Shown: positions 60,140-64,000 of the stretch, in pieces | Numbering within the stretch: the first letter of the stretch is position 1 | Layout of the letters: the number at the start of each line of letters is the position of its first letter | NCBI GenBank assembly: GCA_009617715.1 | Contig: VTFK01000034.1 | Location: 434,001-498,000 of the forward strand | Direction: 5' to 3' | DNA length: 64,000 nucleotides | From: Plectrocnemia conspersa | Taxonomy: Eukaryota; Arthropoda; Insecta; Trichoptera; Polycentropodidae | Translations under genes and position numbers: made by a program | The notes under the pieces: model-generated | What the model was told of the DNA's origin: nothing | Databases searched by the model: none | What the model saw: only the letters and a program-made list of their open reading frames with translations

Positions 60140-60440
60140 AATGTACTTTACGACTGAAAGCCTGCCCTGGCACGTTCTCGCGACAGTAGGCAGCTTGCGC
60201 TTAGTTTGTTAATTTTCGCAATTTAAATTTGCGAAAAGCGGTCGTGCCAAATCAGTATCGCCCTAGTAGGGTGGCACCGAAGTGCTTTCGCAATAAATAA
60301 TAAATTTAATTAAAATTCCTGTCATGGAACCTTATAACAGTCGCTTCCCGAGATAACCTTACGTACGTATAATACAGGGCGGTCGCAAAGTGCGCGATCG
60401 CTGAGAGGAAGGCAAGGTACTGTAGACTGGCCACGGATTT
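60140..60440. promoter_or_regulatory. Candidate regulatory island with AT-core palindrome
   Basis: This GC-richer block includes the near-perfect palindrome TTTTCGCAATTTAAATTTGCG (60213-60233, extending to 60237), CGCAAAGTGCGCGATCGC, and AATAAATTTAATTAAAATTCC. No frame or repeat partner was found. Confidence 0.33.
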
Positions 60441-61880
60441 CAAGTCCAAAAATATTCGAGAAATATCGCAAGTATAAACTTGCAATCTACCTTCTCATAC
60501 CTTTATAGCTTTTTCCTGTGAGTTTACAGGAAGCCAACCAAATACACCCATACATACCCAGGGGGTATAGCGCACCGCCAGCCGAAAGATGGCTATGTAT
60601 AGGAATTTTAATACAAAGCGGAAAAAAGTTTGCTTGAAATATGAACCGTTTTGTAATAAATAAACGATGTTTCGTAAAATTAAAAAATACATTTTTTTTT
60701 TTATTTCAATGCATCAATACTGAAATATTGAAGTATAAAATGCATCTTTTCTCATATCACATCAAAATATTCTAAGAATCTAATGCCTTTCTAAACATAC
60801 CGTACTTTCAGAGCATTTCAAAATTTGCGTATAAATTGCACATCCAAAGTATGGCTAATGTGCACACACAGGAAGTATACGCATATTTGCACCTAAAACA
60901 GGTTTCCAAGAAATATCTTATATAGTCAGTCGCATACCTACGAACATCTTCATAAGAACAATGATACAAATAATGCGTTATTTTCTTGAAGTACACAATG
61001 CGAGCAATAAATGTAAATTTTCGACAATTGCATACAAATAAACATCTTAATTAAGTTAATTAGTGTTTACAAGAATGGTTTTATGGTCGTTTATTATAAT
61101 TATATTTTTTTCCTGCTGTATTGTTTTATCAAACTTGATCTTTAATTACTGTACATTTACGATTTTTTGCGAACTAAAATACTATTTAATGTGTTTTCTT
61201 TTTAGTTTCATATAAATCATTTATAATAGGTTCATATTTACATTTCATAAAAATTTACTACTGAAAATATTAACTATGTTACAGTATGAAATGCGTATAT
61301 ATAATAAGTAGAGATGATCCTAAAATTCATAATAGATGCAAAAAAATCCAAAATCGTAAAATATGCAAATAGATGCTACATAATTAATTTTTATGAAAAT
61401 TACGTTCTTTTTTTAGATATTCTGTTTCAAAAATATTTTTAAAAAATGCAAGAAATAATTTTTCAGCTCAATTTGAGTATTGTCTGGAATTTTCACTAAA
61501 AAATAAAATTAAAAAAAATTTTTTTAGAGTCTTAGAGATTTGTCTTATAATATTAAAAAATATTTTTTTGCTCTTTTTGAGACTTTTATTTTAAATTTTT
61601 AAAACAAAGTATGCATTTTTTCTATAATAAGAAATGCCATTTTAATTTTCATAAATTGAAAAAATAGATGCTAGATAGAAAATACGTTTCTCTTTTTAGC
61701 CGTTTTGTTTCATTCAGAAATATCGACAAAAACATTGGATTTAATTATGTATTTTGCCAGTTATTTTTTTAATATTATGGATTTACTCATGATTTATAAG
61801 TTTATTTACATAACATCAATCATATTTGCAAGTTTTATAGCTTATTTCTGTACTGTAATAATATTTTCAAACAATTCCAT
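60441..61880. other. AT-rich stretch, little recognised
   Basis: A slightly GC-richer piece lies at 60520-60600 and another at 60800-60960. Short frames there are not recognised. Confidence 0.35.
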
Positions 61881-63800
61881 TTCTTTCGCTGATACTAAAA
61901 AGTACTAAAAAATAATAAAACATTCAAACCTTTGAAAAATCAACAGGCACATTAAAATTATTGTTTATTCTCGGGTATTTTTCGAGAAAAATGGCAAATC
62001 AAATTTTCATACAGCTTTTTTGTTTTTTTGAATTTACAACCACCGCATAGAAAAGGTGAGTCCGTGACAAATGTTTGAAAATATGTATGTATATTTAAAT
62101 CGCAACAGTTTGTTTACGATTTTCTTACCTGCTCTAATCGGCCATATATTTGTATTGATTATCTAAGAACTACATTAATCAGATAATAAGAAACTGCTCC
62201 ATGTGGGCATCTATAGATTACAAAAATGTATGAGGGCTTTCCATGATTTTTTTCCAATGAAAATTTCTTAAAAAAAAAATTTAAATGATGGCCGATTTCA
62301 CTCTAGAATGTATGTGCTTTATAAAAAGTTAATGTGTGATAATTTACCTTCTAATGTGTTTTAATAAATGATAAATATTTTACTATTTTTCAAGTTTTTT
62401 AATATTTTAATTACTATGAATAATACAATTTACACGCTTAAATATTAGCAAAAAAATATTACAAAAATAAAAACAGTAAATATATTTACTTATAATTTTT
62501 TTATTTAATACATAATGTACATACGTATATAAACATATGTATATACAATATTATACTCTATTGTTATAAAGTGAAAATGAGAATTCTTATTTCTCGAGAA
62601 ATAAAATACAAAAAATGTCTGATAAAAATAATTAGCAAAACCATTTATTATCCACAGAAAATATAATTTATACATATAATTATTAATTAAAACCTAAATG
62701 CTTTAATCATGTTTTATTTTATAAAATATAATAGCATGTAATTTTATTATAAGTATGCTTAGTTTAGTTTAAATCTATAAAAAAAATATTAATTATTTTA
62801 CTGGTGACTTCATTCCTTACACTTGTGTTGATTTGTTGACAACAAATCATTATACTGTTGAGAATTTGTTTTCCCATTTTACAAAGAATTACATATCGAT
62901 GGCTTAAAGTGTAAATTTGCTAACTCCACTTTTGGGTGAAAATGACTTAACAATGTCATCTTGTACCTTTAATCGAAGTACACATGCTCAAAAATTTCTA
63001 TCTCCAAAATCACCATTTAAACACAAAAATTTCATATCAATATAATTCAGATAATGTTTTATTTTCCTTTTTTAAGGTTATGTATCTATCTAGTTTTTTG
63101 TTTCTCCTATAAATTTGTCAAATATAGAGTTAGAAATTTTATATTATATAAATAAACATTAATTGTTATGAAATTAGCAATACTTTTTATATTTCGCTGG
63201 TATTAAAAAATAAAAAAATCATACATGTCTTTCTACCTTTGAAGAATCGACGGACTTATTATCAAATATAATTAATAAATATTTTTTATATAAAAAAATT
63301 GATTAACCTAAATGCTTATATAATGTTGTATTTTTTAAAATTAGATAGTATGTCATTACGTGTATATTCAGATTAATTTTAAATTATTCATAAAATATTC
63401 AATATTTCAGTCACGACTAACTTTATGCGGTACAGTCAAATCTGTTTTGATTTCGTATTATTATACAATATGTAACAATCAACAATGAATCATTATACTA
63501 TTGAGAATTTTTTTTCCATACATCAAATATGTACATATGTAGTTATTGTTATGAAATTAGAACCAATCTAAGTTTCGCTGGTACTAAAAAATAGTAAAAC
63601 ATATCTTCTTATCTTTGAAGAATCAACGGATACATTAAGATAATTAGCAAAACCATTTATTATCTCCGGGAATTAATTTATATATAAAAAAATCTTAATG
63701 CTTAAACCATTTTGTATTTTATAAAATCTGTTGTTACTTACGAATCTGTATTAATTACGTATTATTATAATATGCTATTGAGAATTCGTACAAATATTGT
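61880..63800. repeat. Degenerate tandem array, unit about 380-650 bp
   Basis: TTTCGCTGRTACTAAAAAATA followed by ACCTTTGAAGAATCAACGG and ACATTAA recurs at 61884, 63193 and 63573. AATTAGCAAAACCATTTATTATC lies at 62630 and 63637. CTAAATGCTT-type words lie at 62695, 63309 and 63697. CATTATACTGTTGAGAATT lies at 62849 and 63491, with a variant at 63770. The order is preserved, but copies are diverged and some are incomplete. Confidence 0.65.
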
Positions 63801-63879
63801 TTAAACTTTTTCGGTAATAAGAATTAAAATAAATTTCCACTTTATGAAATCAAGAATCTAATTACCATCGTTATAATAT

Positions 63880-64000
63880 TGAGTTCTTTGGTCCAACGCC
63901 GCTGAAACATTTTCCAAATTGCTAATAAATCATCCAGAGAGCTCCAGAAACGCGAATCTTTGCCTCCGATTCGATAGGCGTTCATTTTTAATCAAATTTC
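63880..64000. promoter_or_regulatory. Candidate regulatory island at the right edge
   Basis: GC-richer, non-repetitive sequence begins here and runs off the window. No coding frame is visible in the part shown. Confidence 0.25.

Noticed and set aside
1..64000. CRISPR arrays, bacterial operons, attachment sites or replication origins
   Set aside because: The sequence is eukaryotic by its microRNA, transposon classes and gene-poor structure. The direct repeats found are diverged and lack regular unique spacers.
1..64000. Abd-A, Abd-B or other homeobox exons
   Set aside because: I looked for frames with the KIWFQNRR-type recognition helix and saw none in the listed frames or the islands. The coding exons appear to lie outside the window.

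Overview
The window is AT-rich eukaryotic DNA from an arthropod, most likely a non-dipteran insect. It holds no intact protein-coding gene. One feature fixes its identity. At 37466-37550 there is a near-perfect hairpin. Its plus-strand arms match the Hox microRNA miR-iab-8, and its minus-strand arms match miR-iab-4, as I remember the Drosophila mature sequences. This bidirectional locus lies between abd-A and Abd-B in insect Hox clusters, so I read the window as the abd-A/Abd-B (iab) intergenic domain of a bithorax-type complex. No homeobox was noticed. If the fly arrangement holds (iab-8 on the same strand as abd-A and Abd-B), Abd-B lies to the left, abd-A to the right, and the iab-8 long noncoding RNA would run left to right through the window. 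A candidate 61-nt spliced exon on that strand sits at 34043-34103.

Layout. 1-7150: a non-LTR retrotransposon scrap, dispersed repeats, a short (CCTAA)n tract, and GC-richer islands that look like cis-regulatory DNA. 8000-12100: a SINE-like repeat, then a four-copy tandem repeat of about 190 bp split by a 692-bp hAT-type element with a perfect 8-bp target duplication. 12400-17400: regulatory-looking islands. 18084-23394: a decayed piggyBac element with TTAA duplications, into which a 2576-bp hAT element with its own 8-bp duplication has inserted; the piggyBac itself sits beside a dispersed repeat. 23400-34000: a second SINE-like copy, islands (24.8-25.4 kb, 27.15-28.0 kb, 31.3-31.9 kb), a 5'-truncated non-LTR element, and a cluster of TTACTGACC-type repeats. 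34-38.5 kb: candidate exon, a CpG-rich island, a degenerate tandem array, the microRNA hairpin, and a strongly CpG-rich stretch. 38.5-41 kb: a second degenerate array carrying AAAATGGCGGC, a Pho/YY1-like motif, and a foldback hairpin. 41-64 kb: a mariner remnant, more islands, foldback elements and a third degenerate array.

No set of protein genes works together here. The likely function is regulatory: a microRNA locus, a possible lncRNA exon, and dispersed candidate enhancers, Polycomb-response and boundary elements, heavily invaded by transposons. Island calls rest on visual base composition and absence of repeats, not on alignment, and carry low confidence. Transposon calls with matching termini and target duplications are firm.
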